In this document: in pieces, positions 1 to 8,240 of the stretch | Numbering within the stretch: the stretch's first letter is position 1 | How the letters are laid out: every line of letters starts with the position of its first letter | Program-made: the position numbers and the translations under genes | Notes under the pieces: model-generated | The model's database searches: none | The model's input: the letters and a program-made list of their open reading frames with translations, nothing else | Told to the model about the DNA's origin: nothing | DNA from: Verrucomicrobiales bacterium | GTDB taxonomy: Bacteria; Verrucomicrobiota; Verrucomicrobiia; Verrucomicrobiales; V1-33 | Direction of reading: 5' to 3' | DNA: 34,092 nt | Assembly (NCBI GenBank): GCA_018003315.1 | Contig: JAGNEJ010000053.1 | Location: 1 to 34,092 of the forward strand

Positions 1-1103
1 ATGATGGGGCCATACACAAAAAAGCCGATGGCGATGATTGCCGCCTGGTCGATCCACAGCGGTCCCCTGGCATTCATCGCGTAGGCCAGGACGGCCAGCA
101 GCGTCGCCGCCATGAACACGATGGTGGCCGGGGCGCGGCGGCCCTTGAAAACTTTATCCGACATCCAGCCGCAAAGAATCGTGCCCGGAATGGCTGCGTA
201 TTCAAACAGCGCCCACGCCAGACTGGAGTCCTTGAAGGAAAACCCCTTTGCTGTCTGCAGGTAGGTGGGAATCCAATCCACCACGCCGTAGCGCACGAAG
301 TAAGCGAAGGCGTTGGCCAGGGCGATGAACCACAAAAACCGGTTGGGCAGCACATGCTCCATGAAGATTTCCCGGAAGGTGAACGTCCGCTCGTGCTCTG
401 CCGAATAGTTTTGCGGGTAATCGTTTTTGTATTCCTCCACTGGCGGCAGTCCGCAGCTTTGCGGCGTGTCCCGCAGGAGAAACCAGGTCCACACGGCGAG
501 CGCCGCGGCCACTGCGGCATTGAAATAAAATTTCGCGTTCCAGTCGGAAAAAATCCAGACGCCGAGCAATGCGAGCGGCGCCGCCGTGCCGTTGCCGACG
601 TTGTGCGCCACATTCCAGTAGGCCACGGTGCGTCCGCGCTCCCGCGTGCTCCACCAATGCACGATCGATTTTCCACAGGGCGGCCAGCCCATGCCGTTGA
701 CCCACCCGTTGAGCGACATCAGGGCGACCATCAGGAACAGCGACGCATAAATGCCCCGCACCGTGCCGAACACGAACAGCACCGCACAGGACAGCAGCAG
801 CCCCAGCGGCATGAACCAGCGCGGATTGCTGCGGTCGGAGACTGATCCCATCAGAAATTTTGACAGTCCGTAGGCGATGGACAAGCCCGTCATTGCCGTG
901 CCCAACTGCGCTTTATTGTATTGCGGGTAATCCCGCAAAATGTCCGGCATCGCCAACGCAAAGTTTTTGCGGACCAGGTAGTAGGCCGCGTAGCCGATGA
1001 AGATGCCGGCAAACACCCGCCAGCGCAGCCGGCGGTATTCAGGATCGATGCGGTCGTCGGGCAGACGTTCGCGGACGGGAGCAGGTTTGAGCAGGGAAAT
1101 CAT
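1..1103 (-). CDS. glpT: Glycerol-3-phosphate:phosphate antiporter GlpT (MFS/OPA family), C-terminus off the window
   Basis: Inner-membrane antiporter that takes up sn-glycerol-3-phosphate in exchange for phosphate. Translating from the ATG at 1103 gives 367 codons to the left edge; enterobacterial GlpT is about 450 residues, so roughly 85 C-terminal residues are missing. The N-terminus (FKPAP-like start, then IDPEYRRLRW and GYAAYYLVRKNFALAMP) closely follows what I remember of E. coli GlpT. The substrate-binding Arg45 is in YYLVRKN, the GMGWPPCGK and HNVGNG motifs of the OPA family are present, and the second substrate Arg is in FVRYGVVDW. DTPQSCGLPPVEEYKNDYP is also GlpT-typical. The start is fixed by this match. 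The neighbouring glycosyltransferase is divergent. UhpT or PgtP are alternatives within the family, but the N-terminal and central-loop match favours GlpT. Confidence 0.92.
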   Translation of the reverse strand, partial: MISLLKPAPVRERLPDDRIDPEYRRLRWRVFAGIFIGYAAYYLVRKNFALAMPDILRDYPQYNKAQLGTAMTGLSIAYGLSKFLMGSVSDRSNPRWFMPLGLLLSCAVLFVFGTVRGIYASLFLMVALMSLNGWVNGMGWPPCGKSIVHWWSTRERGRTVAYWNVAHNVGNGTAAPLALLGVWIFSDWNAKFYFNAAVAAALAVWTWFLLRDTPQSCGLPPVEEYKNDYPQNYSAEHERTFTFREIFMEHVLPNRFLWFIALANAFAYFVRYGVVDWIPTYLQTAKGFSFKDSSLAWALFEYAAIPGTILCGWMSDKVFKGRRAPATIVFMAATLLAVLAYAMNARGPLWIDQAAIIAIGFFVYGPI

Positions 1104-1104
1104 G

Positions 1105-1138
1105 TTGGCGTCGCAATGAGAACATCAGAACACGCCAA
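1105..1138. promoter_or_regulatory. Inverted repeat abutting the glpT start (possible operator or leader hairpin)
   Basis: TTGGCGT (1105-1111) is repeated in inverse as ACGCCAA (1132-1138), 20 bases apart, with the inner arm two bases from the glpT start codon. In mRNA it could form a stem that masks the initiation region; in DNA it could be a repressor site. The arms are perfect over 7 bp. No Shine-Dalgarno sequence lies between it and the ATG. The function is inferred only from position. Confidence 0.3.
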
Positions 1139-1379
1139 CCTGGCAAGCCATTTGCGGGCAGCACCTCCGCTCGTGCGGGGCCGACGCTGCGAACCTGCCC
1201 ACATCCTTTCTGCGGGAGCAGGCGGGGCTGTCATTCCAGCACCGGGAAACCGGCCGTGGTGGCGCACCGCTGCGTTGGGAACGCAGAGCCTCCCGCAGCC
1301 GTCGGACCTGCATTCCGGCAGTCTGCCAAATCCATTTCGATGCCGCTCCAAAACGGTGGCCCAGCGGCTGAGGCGGAAC

Positions 1380-1394
1380 ACCATTTGAAATGGT
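1380..1394. promoter_or_regulatory. 15-bp palindrome overlapping a possible -35 box of the glycosyltransferase gene
   Basis: ACCATTTGAAATGGT is a perfect dyad with 7-bp arms and a single central base, ending 50 bases before the glycosyltransferase ATG. It overlaps TTGAAA (1385-1390), which sits 17 bases before TAGGTG (1408-1413). That pair has a fair -35 box but a poor -10 box. The arrangement fits a repressor operator on a promoter, but neither element is proven. Confidence 0.35.
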
Positions 1395-1444
1395 TTCCCT
1401 TCCGGGCTAGGTGGACGCGCGATGTCCGCTGCTGCGATCCATTC

Positions 1445-2794
1445 ATGACCCCTCCATTTGCCTACGTTTTTGAACGCTTTCCGTCGTTCACCCAGACGTT
1501 CTGCGTCCGCGAAGTCCTGGAGATGCAGCGCCAGGGCATGCGCCCGCTGATTTTTTCCATTCACGATGTTTCCGATGAGGCCGTACAGCATTTTCCGCGG
1601 GAGCTGATGCAATGCGTGCAGGTTCTGCCGCAGGAGGCGGAACTGGTGGCCGCGGTGAATCGGCTGAAGGATGAACGCAGGCTGCCGCAGTCGGCGGTGC
1701 TGACTCTGCGGCATTGGGGGGAGCGTCCGGACAAACTGCGCGTCTATGAAGCGGCCTTCATCGGCCATCGGATGCGCGAAGCCGGCGTCCGCCATGCGCA
1801 TTCCCATTTCGCGGGCATTGGCGCCCGCACCTGCTGGTGGCTGCGGCAGTTTTTCCATTTCACCTACAGCTTCACGGGACATGCCAATGATCTTTTTTGC
1901 GATGCCGGACTCCCACTGACCCTGCGCCACCTGGTTCAGGATGCCGCGGTGGTTGTCACGGTCAGCGATTTCACGGCCAACTGGCTGCGCGGACAGTTTC
2001 CATTCGCCAGGCGCAGGGTGCGGCGCGTTTACAACGGCCTGGATCTGGCTCCGATCACTGCCGCCGCCCGCGGTGCAGCGAAGGCCCAGCCGCCGCTGAT
2101 TTTCAGCGTGGGCCGGCTCATTGAGAAAAAGGGGTTCGATGATTTGATCCGCGCCTGCTCGCATTTGCAGAAGCGGAAGGTGGATTTCCAGTGCGTCATC
2201 GCCGGTGACGGCCCGCTGGAAATGGAACTAACCGAATTGATCGCCCAGACCGGACTGGAAGGGCGTGTCACCCTGGCCGGACCGCAGCCGCAGGAGGAAA
2301 TTGTGCGGTTGCTGGGAAGGGCGTCGGCATTCGCACTGCCCTGTGTGACGGAAAAGGACGGCGGAATGGACAACCTGCCGACCGTGCTCATGGAGGCGAT
2401 GGCGGCGGCGCTGCCGTGTGCTTCCACGCGGTTGGCGGGTGTTCCGGAAATGGTGGTCCACGCAGAGACCGGCCTCCTGTGCGAGGAACGCCGCCCGGAG
2501 GATTTCGCCGCGCTGCTGGAGCGGCTCCTGACAAATCATGACGAAGCGATGCGGTTTGGCCGGGCGGGACTGGAACGGGCCGGAGCTCTTTTCGCCAAGG
2601 AAAAAACCGTGGCGCAGCTCGCAGCACTGCTGGTGGAATTTGGCGAGGTTCCTGCCGCCGGTCTGCCCGTTGCGGGGGCCGCCGTGCAGCGCCAGCGGTG
2701 GCAGCGGCTGCTCCGCAGGTTCCAGAGAAAACCGCCCCGGAAGCGCGGCATCTTTCCGGAACCGGACGGGTCCTGCCGCATCGTTGCGGAATAG
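1445..2794 (+). CDS. GT4-family glycosyltransferase (GT-B fold)
   Basis: A 449-residue cytoplasmic glycosyltransferase that would transfer a sugar from a nucleotide donor onto a surface or exopolysaccharide intermediate. The start is the ATG at 1445, where the family's usual opening begins (AYVFERFPSFTQTFCVREV, as in WcaL-like enzymes); a longer frame extends upstream but reads as non-homologous sequence. Visible GT4 features are FTGHANDLF in the N-terminal domain, VVVTVSDF before the linker, IFSVGRLIEKKGFDDLI opening the donor-binding domain, GDGPLEMEL, and DNLPTVLMEAMA, which is the E-x7-E motif with Asp in the first acidic position. The C-terminal 40 residues are basic. No other polysaccharide genes lie beside it, so the acceptor is unknown. 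Confidence 0.88.
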   Translation: MTPPFAYVFERFPSFTQTFCVREVLEMQRQGMRPLIFSIHDVSDEAVQHFPRELMQCVQVLPQEAELVAAVNRLKDERRLPQSAVLTLRHWGERPDKLRVYEAAFIGHRMREAGVRHAHSHFAGIGARTCWWLRQFFHFTYSFTGHANDLFCDAGLPLTLRHLVQDAAVVVTVSDFTANWLRGQFPFARRRVRRVYNGLDLAPITAAARGAAKAQPPLIFSVGRLIEKKGFDDLIRACSHLQKRKVDFQCVIAGDGPLEMELTELIAQTGLEGRVTLAGPQPQEEIVRLLGRASAFALPCVTEKDGGMDNLPTVLMEAMAAALPCASTRLAGVPEMVVHAETGLLCEERRPEDFAALLERLLTNHDEAMRFGRAGLERAGALFAKEKTVAQLAALLVEFGEVPAAGLPVAGAAVQRQRWQRLLRRFQRKPPRKRGIFPEPDGSCRIVAE

Positions 2795-2941
2795 CGCGGC
2801 TTCCGCTGCCAGGTCCCGGGACCATTCCACCCGCTTCCTGACAATGCCGCACCCACCGCCGGGGAGCCGTTCCCTGCTTGCGGGTTTTTCGCGCAGCAAG
2901 CCGATTTGACTGAATCGGAATACCCGTGGCATGGTGCATGC

Positions 2942-3817
2942 ATGATGCGACGCGCCTTTTTGATCCTCTGCCTGTCTCCGTTTCTCACATGGGGAACACC
3001 CTCCACCGCAGCGGAGAAATCCGGCAACACCACCGCAGCGGAACTGGAAATACTGACATTCAACATCCGGTATCCCAACCGGGAAGACGGAGAAAACTTT
3101 TGGTCCCACCGCATTGAATTTGTCGCCGCTGTGATGCGGGAGCGGATGCCGGACATCATCGGCGTGCAGGAGGCCATGCGCAGTCAGCTCGACGATGTTC
3201 GAAAACACCTGCCCGAATACGGCGAAATCGGAGTGGGCCGCGACGATGGCCGGCAGGGCGGCGAATACTCCGCGATACTTTTTCGCAAGGACCGTCTGGA
3301 ACCAAAGGAAACCGGCACCTACTGGCTCTCTGACACTCCGGAAGTGCCCGGTTCGCGCACCTGGAAAAATGTCTGCCCGCGGGTCTGCACCTGGGCGCGG
3401 TTTCGCCATGCTGCTTCCGGACGCACGTTTTATCTGTTCAACACCCACTGGGACAATGCCAGCGCCGAGGCGCGCACCAACGGAAGCAAGCTGATGGCCG
3501 AACGCATTCGGGCCCGCAGCGCAGCGCAGGATCCCATCATCGTAACCGGCGATTTCAATTGCGCCGAGAGCAGCGCGCCGCTGAGTGCCCTAAAAACCTC
3601 CCTGAACGTGCGGGATTCTTTCCGCGACGTGCATCCCGATGCGAAGGATGCCGGCACCATCCACTTCTGGACGGGCACCAAAACCAGGGCAAAAATCGAC
3701 TACATCCTGGTGGATGCCGCGGCCAAAGTCACCGAGGCGGACATCATTCACACCAGCCGCGACGGACGCTTTCCTTCCGATCATTTTCCGGTCCGCGCCA
3801 AAATCCACCTGAAATGA
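2942..3817 (+). CDS. Secreted endonuclease/exonuclease/phosphatase (EEP) family protein
   Basis: A 291-residue metal-dependent phosphodiesterase/phosphatase of the DNase I-like fold, probably exported. An N-terminal signal peptide (MMRRAFLILCLSPFLTW, cleavage near residue 23) precedes the domain. The fold's catalytic landmarks are all present: Asn41 in LTFNIRYP, Glu77 in IIGVQEAM, a THWDN motif, GDFN (Asp204, Asn206), KIDYILV, and the closing SDHFPV with His281. The start is ATG 2942 (or the next codon, 2945); a TTG 36 bases upstream would bury the signal peptide. Substrate cannot be read from sequence: lipid phosphodiesters, sugar phosphates and nucleic acids are all known in this superfamily. 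No Shine-Dalgarno sequence is seen. Confidence 0.88.
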   Translation: MMRRAFLILCLSPFLTWGTPSTAAEKSGNTTAAELEILTFNIRYPNREDGENFWSHRIEFVAAVMRERMPDIIGVQEAMRSQLDDVRKHLPEYGEIGVGRDDGRQGGEYSAILFRKDRLEPKETGTYWLSDTPEVPGSRTWKNVCPRVCTWARFRHAASGRTFYLFNTHWDNASAEARTNGSKLMAERIRARSAAQDPIIVTGDFNCAESSAPLSALKTSLNVRDSFRDVHPDAKDAGTIHFWTGTKTRAKIDYILVDAAAKVTEADIIHTSRDGRFPSDHFPVRAKIHLK

Positions 3818-3991
3818 TCCAAGCCGCGGCGACACTCCGCATCTGCGTTGCGGCCCTCCACTGGAAAGCATTTGTCATCAAAGCCTTGCGGGGCATAAAT
3901 CCAGCCGGAGCCAGATCCATACCGGGATCGCTCACGTCGTTGCTCAAGGTTCATCCATGATCCGCGTCCCTCAACATTCCTGACATCAGCC

Positions 3992-6346
3992 ATGCGATTG
4001 AGTTTGTTATTAGTGCCTGCGGTGGTTCCCGTTTTTTCTGTCTGGAGCCAGGAGAAGGTGACCTATCAGGATCACATCCGCCCACTGTTTGAGAACCGGT
4101 GCTTGAACTGCCACAACCCGGACAAAAAAAAGGGAGGACTGGACCTTTCCACCTACGGAAATGCCCTGGCAGGCGGGAGCGGCGGCGTTTGCGTGGAGGC
4201 GGGCGACGGCACCGGATCCAAAATGGTGCAATGCGTCAAATACGAAGCCGAGCCGTTCATGCCGCCAAAGAGCGACAAAATCCCGCAGGCGGAAATCGAC
4301 CTCATCATCAAGTGGATCAACGGTGGACTGCTGGAAACGTCGGGCAGCACTGCCAAGGTGAAGAAGAAGCAGAATTTCGAGATGGCAGCGGCGAATCCCA
4401 CCGCCAAGCCGGAGGGGCCGCCGCCCATGCCGGAACATTTGCTGCTGGACCCGGTGGTGGTGCCGCCGCGTCCGGATGTCATCAAGTCCTTCGCCCTCAA
4501 TCCCTGGGCGCCGCTGCTTGCCGTGGCCAGCGAAGGGCAGGTTTTGTTGTTTCATTCGGAGAACGGCGACCTGCTGGGAGTGCTGCCGTTTCCGGAAGGC
4601 AAACCCGAGTGCGTTGGATTCACCCGCAACGGATCCATCGTGTTTGCCGGAGGCGGCCGGGCCGGAAAAAGCGGCATGGTGGCGCTCTGGGAAGTCAAAA
4701 CCGGCAAGCGGATCGCCACGGTGGGCGAGGAATTCGACAGCGTGCTGGGGTGCGATGTCTCGCCGGACCACAAACTCGTCGCGCTGGGCGGCCCCGGAAA
4801 AAAAGTGCGCATCTACAGCACGGCCAGCGGTGAAAAACTCGTGGAGATCAAAAAGCACACCGACTGGGTGATGCATTGCGTGTTCAGCCCGGATGGCGTG
4901 CTGCTGGCCACGGGCGACCGCAACGGAGGCCTCTACGTCTGGGAAAGCGCCACCGGCAATGAGTTCTACACGCTCAAGGGCCATGAAAAGGCCATCAACA
5001 GCATCGCCTGGCGGCCGGATTCCAACCTGGTGGCCTCGGCGAGCGAGGACGGCACCGTTCGCTGGTGGGAAATGCAGGGCGGCACGCAGGTGAAAAGTTT
5101 CCCCGCCCATGGCGGCGCTGGAGTGCTCTCCGTGGGCTATGCGCTGGATGGCCGGCTCATCACTGGCGGACGCGACGGCAAAGTCCGCCTGTTCAAGCCT
5201 GACGGGACGCAAGCGCGCGAATTCGTGCCGGCGGATGGGTCAATGATTCTCTGCTGCGCCTACACTCCGGACGGAAAACGCTGCGCCACCGGTGCGGAAA
5301 ACGGACAGTTGAAGATCTGGGATTGCGAGAAGGAAGCCAAGGACTCCCCTCCCCTGGCCATTCTGGCCAATCCCCCTGCAATCGAAACCCGTCTGGCGCG
5401 CCTGAACCAGGAACTCGCCGGAAAGCAATCGCTCGTGCAGCAGGCCCAGGCAGCGGTGGCGGAAAAAGAAAAACAGGTGACCGCCGCCAAGACCGAAGCC
5501 GAAGCAGCGCAGGCCCGCATGGCCGCCATGCAGAAGGAGATGGAAAAAACCGCCCAGGTGCGGGATCAGCTTCAGTCCACCCTCACCAGACTAACAGAAA
5601 CCCGCACGAATTACACCGGGGAGCTTGAGGCGGTGAAAAAGCAACTGGCGACCCTGCAGCATCCGCCTGCCGCCCCGCCCACAACCGCTCCGGATCCCGG
5701 TGTCAGCGAACCGGTGCGCAATGCCATTCAGCAGGCAACCCAGGCTCAGACCGCGGCCAATGCGGTGGCCATTGCCGTTGCGCAGGCAAAACTCGACGAC
5801 CTGACGGAAATTCTGACCCGGCATGATGCGGAGATTGCCCAAATACAGCAGCGCATGCCCCAGGTGGAAGGCCAGGCTGCCGCTCTGGCGGGAAATGCCG
5901 CGGAGATTCAAAAAAGCCTGGAACCCAAAAAGCAGGCCATTGATGCCGCCATGAAGGTTTACACCGACGCGAAGGCCGGAGCCGATGCCGCTACGGCGCA
6001 GGTTGCCGGATTCCAGCCGGTGATCAACCGATGGCTGGCCGCCAAAGAAAACAAAACGGTGCTGTTCATCCGCTCGGAAGTGAATCAACTGAAGGAAACG
6101 GTGCAAGCCCTCAAGGAGGAAATTCCCGCACTCGAAACGGAAATCAGCAAACTCAACCAGCAGAAAGCCGCCAGCCCGCCTCCGCCCGCCGAACTGCTGC
6201 CCAAGCTGGACCGTCAGTTGGCCGCTGCCGTGAAGCGCCTCGGCGAAGTGAAGCAGGAACTGGCCGCCAGCGAACCGCAGATGAGTGACAAAACCAAACT
6301 GCTCGACGAAGCCCTGAAGAAATACCTCTCGCTGCTCCCGAAATGA
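3992..6346 (+). CDS. PSCyt1-type cytochrome c / WD40 propeller / coiled-coil protein
   Basis: A 784-residue exported protein. Residues 1-19 are a signal peptide. Residues 22-115 form a Planctomycete-cytochrome-C-type domain: haem motif CLNCH (Cys37, Cys40, His41) followed by the typical KKGGLDLSTYG and a likely distal Met90 in EPFMPPKSD. About residues 160-450 are WD40 repeats (HTDWVMHCVFSPDG, HEKAINSIAWRPDSN and LKIWD are clear blades). About residues 460-780 are an Ala/Gln/Lys/Glu-rich coiled coil broken by a Pro-rich linker near 565. The role is probably a periplasmic or cell-surface haem scaffold; no enzymatic domain is visible. PSCyt1 domains usually occur with PSD1 partners, and none is adjacent here. 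It is convergent with the dihydrolipoyl dehydrogenase gene, with 47 bases between them. Confidence 0.88.
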   Translation: MRLSLLLVPAVVPVFSVWSQEKVTYQDHIRPLFENRCLNCHNPDKKKGGLDLSTYGNALAGGSGGVCVEAGDGTGSKMVQCVKYEAEPFMPPKSDKIPQAEIDLIIKWINGGLLETSGSTAKVKKKQNFEMAAANPTAKPEGPPPMPEHLLLDPVVVPPRPDVIKSFALNPWAPLLAVASEGQVLLFHSENGDLLGVLPFPEGKPECVGFTRNGSIVFAGGGRAGKSGMVALWEVKTGKRIATVGEEFDSVLGCDVSPDHKLVALGGPGKKVRIYSTASGEKLVEIKKHTDWVMHCVFSPDGVLLATGDRNGGLYVWESATGNEFYTLKGHEKAINSIAWRPDSNLVASASEDGTVRWWEMQGGTQVKSFPAHGGAGVLSVGYALDGRLITGGRDGKVRLFKPDGTQAREFVPADGSMILCCAYTPDGKRCATGAENGQLKIWDCEKEAKDSPPLAILANPPAIETRLARLNQELAGKQSLVQQAQAAVAEKEKQVTAAKTEAEAAQARMAAMQKEMEKTAQVRDQLQSTLTRLTETRTNYTGELEAVKKQLATLQHPPAAPPTTAPDPGVSEPVRNAIQQATQAQTAANAVAIAVAQAKLDDLTEILTRHDAEIAQIQQRMPQVEGQAAALAGNAAEIQKSLEPKKQAIDAAMKVYTDAKAGADAATAQVAGFQPVINRWLAAKENKTVLFIRSEVNQLKETVQALKEEIPALETEISKLNQQKAASPPPPAELLPKLDRQLAAAVKRLGEVKQELAASEPQMSDKTKLLDEALKKYLSLLPK

Positions 6347-6393
6347 GGGGGCTTCCGGCGAGCGGCGGCCTGGACTCGACCTGTGCCAGAGCC

Positions 6394-7773
6394 TCAGATG
6401 TGAACGGCCCGCCCCTGCGCCGCGCCAGCAGCTTCATGGATCGCTTCTGACAGGGTTGGGTGCGCGTGAATGGTGGTCTCGATGTCCTCCAGCGTCGCCT
6501 CCAGGGAAATGGCCAGACCCATTTCGGCGATCATTTCGGTGGCTTCGCTTCCAATGATGTGGGCGCCCAGGATTTCTCCGTGCTCCTCGCCAACGATGAG
6601 CTTCACAAATCCCTCGCTTTCACCGACGGCCTGCGCCTTCCCGCTCGCTTGAAATGGGAAGACTCCGGTTTTGTATTTCAGTCCCTTTTCCTTGGCGGCC
6701 CGCTCGGTGAGCCCCACGCTGGCCACCTGCGGCTGGCAGTAGGTGCAGCCGGGGTAAAGTTCAACCTTCTTTGGTGCATGGTTCGTGAACATGCCTTCCA
6801 CGGCCTGAATCGCCTCCCAGCTCGCCACGTGGGCCAACCACGGAGGACCAATGATGTCGCCGGCGGCATACACTTCACGGAGGCTCGTTTGATAGCGCGC
6901 ATCCACCTTGATGTAGCCGCGCTCGGTGAGCTGCAGTGCCGCGCCGGGCGGCAGCAGCGGTTTCACTCCAATGGCCACCAGGCATACCGCCGCGGACACG
7001 GTCTGCGTTCCCTGGGCGTTCTCCACCGTGAGTTCCGCTCCGGCTTCGGTGGTTTTGGTGCCGGTGACTTTTGTTCCCAGCAGGAGATTCAACCCCTGGC
7101 GCTTGAAACTTTTTTCCAGTGCCACGCTCACGTCCGTGTCCTCCACTGGCAGCAGATTCGGCAGCATTTCCACAATAGTCACCCGGGTGCCGAAACTGTT
7201 GAAAAAATAGGCAAACTCAACCCCGATGGCGCCGGCGCCAATGATGATGATGTCTTTTGGCTGCTCCTGCAGAATCATCGCATCATGCGATCCGATGACC
7301 CTCCGGCCATCGAAGGGAAATCCTGGCAAATCCCGGGTCGCACAGCCGGTCGCCAGGAGCACTTTCGCGGATTCCAGCGTCTGCTTGGCACCGTCTGCCC
7401 CCTCCACCTCCACGTTGCCCGAACCGACCAGCGTGGCCTTGCCGCGGATGTAGTCGATCTTGTTCTTTTTGAACAAAAACTCGATGCCCCCAGCCAGCCG
7501 GTCTGAAACCTTGCGGCTGCGGCCAATCACCTTGCTCCAGTCGAACGACAAGTTGTCGAACTGCAGTCCAAACTCACCCGCCTTGTGCTTGAGCAGGTGG
7601 TAGAGTTCGGCGTTGCGGATCAGTGATTTGGTGGGGATGCATCCCCAGTTCAAACAGGTGCCACCGGCGCGGTCCATCTCGACGCAGGCCACTTTTTTCC
7701 CCAACTGTGAAGCGCGAATCGCCCCCACATAGCCGGCCGGGCCGCCGCCAATAACAATGAGATCGTATTTCAT
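6394..7773 (-). CDS. lpdA: Dihydrolipoyl dehydrogenase (E3)
   Basis: A 459-residue cytoplasmic flavoprotein that reoxidises dihydrolipoamide with NAD+ as the E3 subunit of 2-oxoacid dehydrogenase complexes and the glycine cleavage system. It shows an FAD-binding GGGPAG at residues 9-14, the redox disulfide GGTCLNWGCIPTK (Cys40/Cys45), an NAD-binding IIGAGAIGVEFAYFF, the second FAD motif VYAAGDI, and the C-terminal catalytic HAHPTLSEA. The start is ATG 7773, where the FAD fold begins; a longer frame to 7842 adds non-homologous residues. The leader is pyrimidine-rich with no Shine-Dalgarno sequence. No E1 or E2 gene is nearby, so which complex it serves cannot be told. Confidence 0.95.
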   Translation of the reverse strand: MKYDLIVIGGGPAGYVGAIRASQLGKKVACVEMDRAGGTCLNWGCIPTKSLIRNAELYHLLKHKAGEFGLQFDNLSFDWSKVIGRSRKVSDRLAGGIEFLFKKNKIDYIRGKATLVGSGNVEVEGADGAKQTLESAKVLLATGCATRDLPGFPFDGRRVIGSHDAMILQEQPKDIIIIGAGAIGVEFAYFFNSFGTRVTIVEMLPNLLPVEDTDVSVALEKSFKRQGLNLLLGTKVTGTKTTEAGAELTVENAQGTQTVSAAVCLVAIGVKPLLPPGAALQLTERGYIKVDARYQTSLREVYAAGDIIGPPWLAHVASWEAIQAVEGMFTNHAPKKVELYPGCTYCQPQVASVGLTERAAKEKGLKYKTGVFPFQASGKAQAVGESEGFVKLIVGEEHGEILGAHIIGSEATEMIAEMGLAISLEATLEDIETTIHAHPTLSEAIHEAAGAAQGRAVHI

Positions 7774-8240
7774 GGGATGAATGGAAAGGGAAAATGAAGT
7801 TTGGGAATGCCCGCACGTAAACCGCCGCCCCACCCATTGCAAGGGGATTGCAGCGTTGGGTTGCCCGGCATCAGGCGTCCTCTTGCTTTTCCTGACAACC
7901 GCCGATTCCGCAGCGCGGCGCGCCCCGATTCTGGTGCTGGATGGTCGTGGCGGTGGTGCTCATGCAGAGAATGACGCCGTTCGGTTGGCTGGTGGCCGCA
8001 ACTTCCCGACAAGCTCAGAGTTCCGTGCGCCGCGGCCCAGGCTTCAATTGGTATCCGGTTTTCGTCGATGAGCGCGATGGCAGAGCCTTGCCGCGCCATG
8101 CCGGAAGAATGCGCCCGCAACATTTCAATGACGCTGCATTCCCGCGATGAAACCCTAGCGCAATTCCCTGCTTTGCCCAAGAGAATCCACGCAACAACCC
8201 TTGTCATTCATGCAAATCCGCCCAATTTTCCCGATACCCA
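7774..8240. other. 467-base divergent intergenic region with no convincing gene
   Basis: It lies between the divergent lpdA and the 1399-residue PVC protein. Several short frames cross it with no recognisable homology and mixed third-base use unlike the neighbours. Two small candidates are noted: a 30-codon minus frame (7871-7963) with a CGIGGC core, and a 58-codon plus frame (8068-8244) whose TGA overlaps the ATG at 8241. TTGTCA (8201-8206) spaced 17 bases from AATTTT (8224-8229) is a weak possible promoter for the downstream gene; it would leave a leader of only a few bases. No riboswitch or terminator was recognised. Confidence 0.5.

Larger units (their letters stand above)
1104..1444. other. 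Divergent intergenic region between glpT and the glycosyltransferase
   Basis: 341 bases with no convincing gene. The frames that cross it are shadows or N-terminal extensions of the neighbours. It must hold promoters for both divergent genes. Three dyads are visible: an interrupted inverted repeat directly upstream of glpT (1105-1138), a 7-bp stem with a 3-nt loop (CTGCGTT / AACGCAG, 1270-1286), and a 15-bp palindrome (1380-1394). The 1270-1286 hairpin is not followed by a T-run on either strand, so it does not look like a terminator. Confidence 0.6.

Noticed and set aside
1270-1286. CTGCGTT-GGG-AACGCAG hairpin as a terminator
   Set aside because: No T-run follows on either strand and it lies upstream of both divergent genes.
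1100-2164. 354-codon minus-strand frame opposite the glycosyltransferase
   Set aside because: Shadow of the GT4 gene in GC-rich DNA; the plus strand has clear family motifs and this frame has none.
7871-7963. 30-codon minus-strand frame with a CGIGGC core upstream of lpdA
   Set aside because: Short, no ribosome-binding site and no recognised family; it could be chance. Noted only in the intergenic entry.
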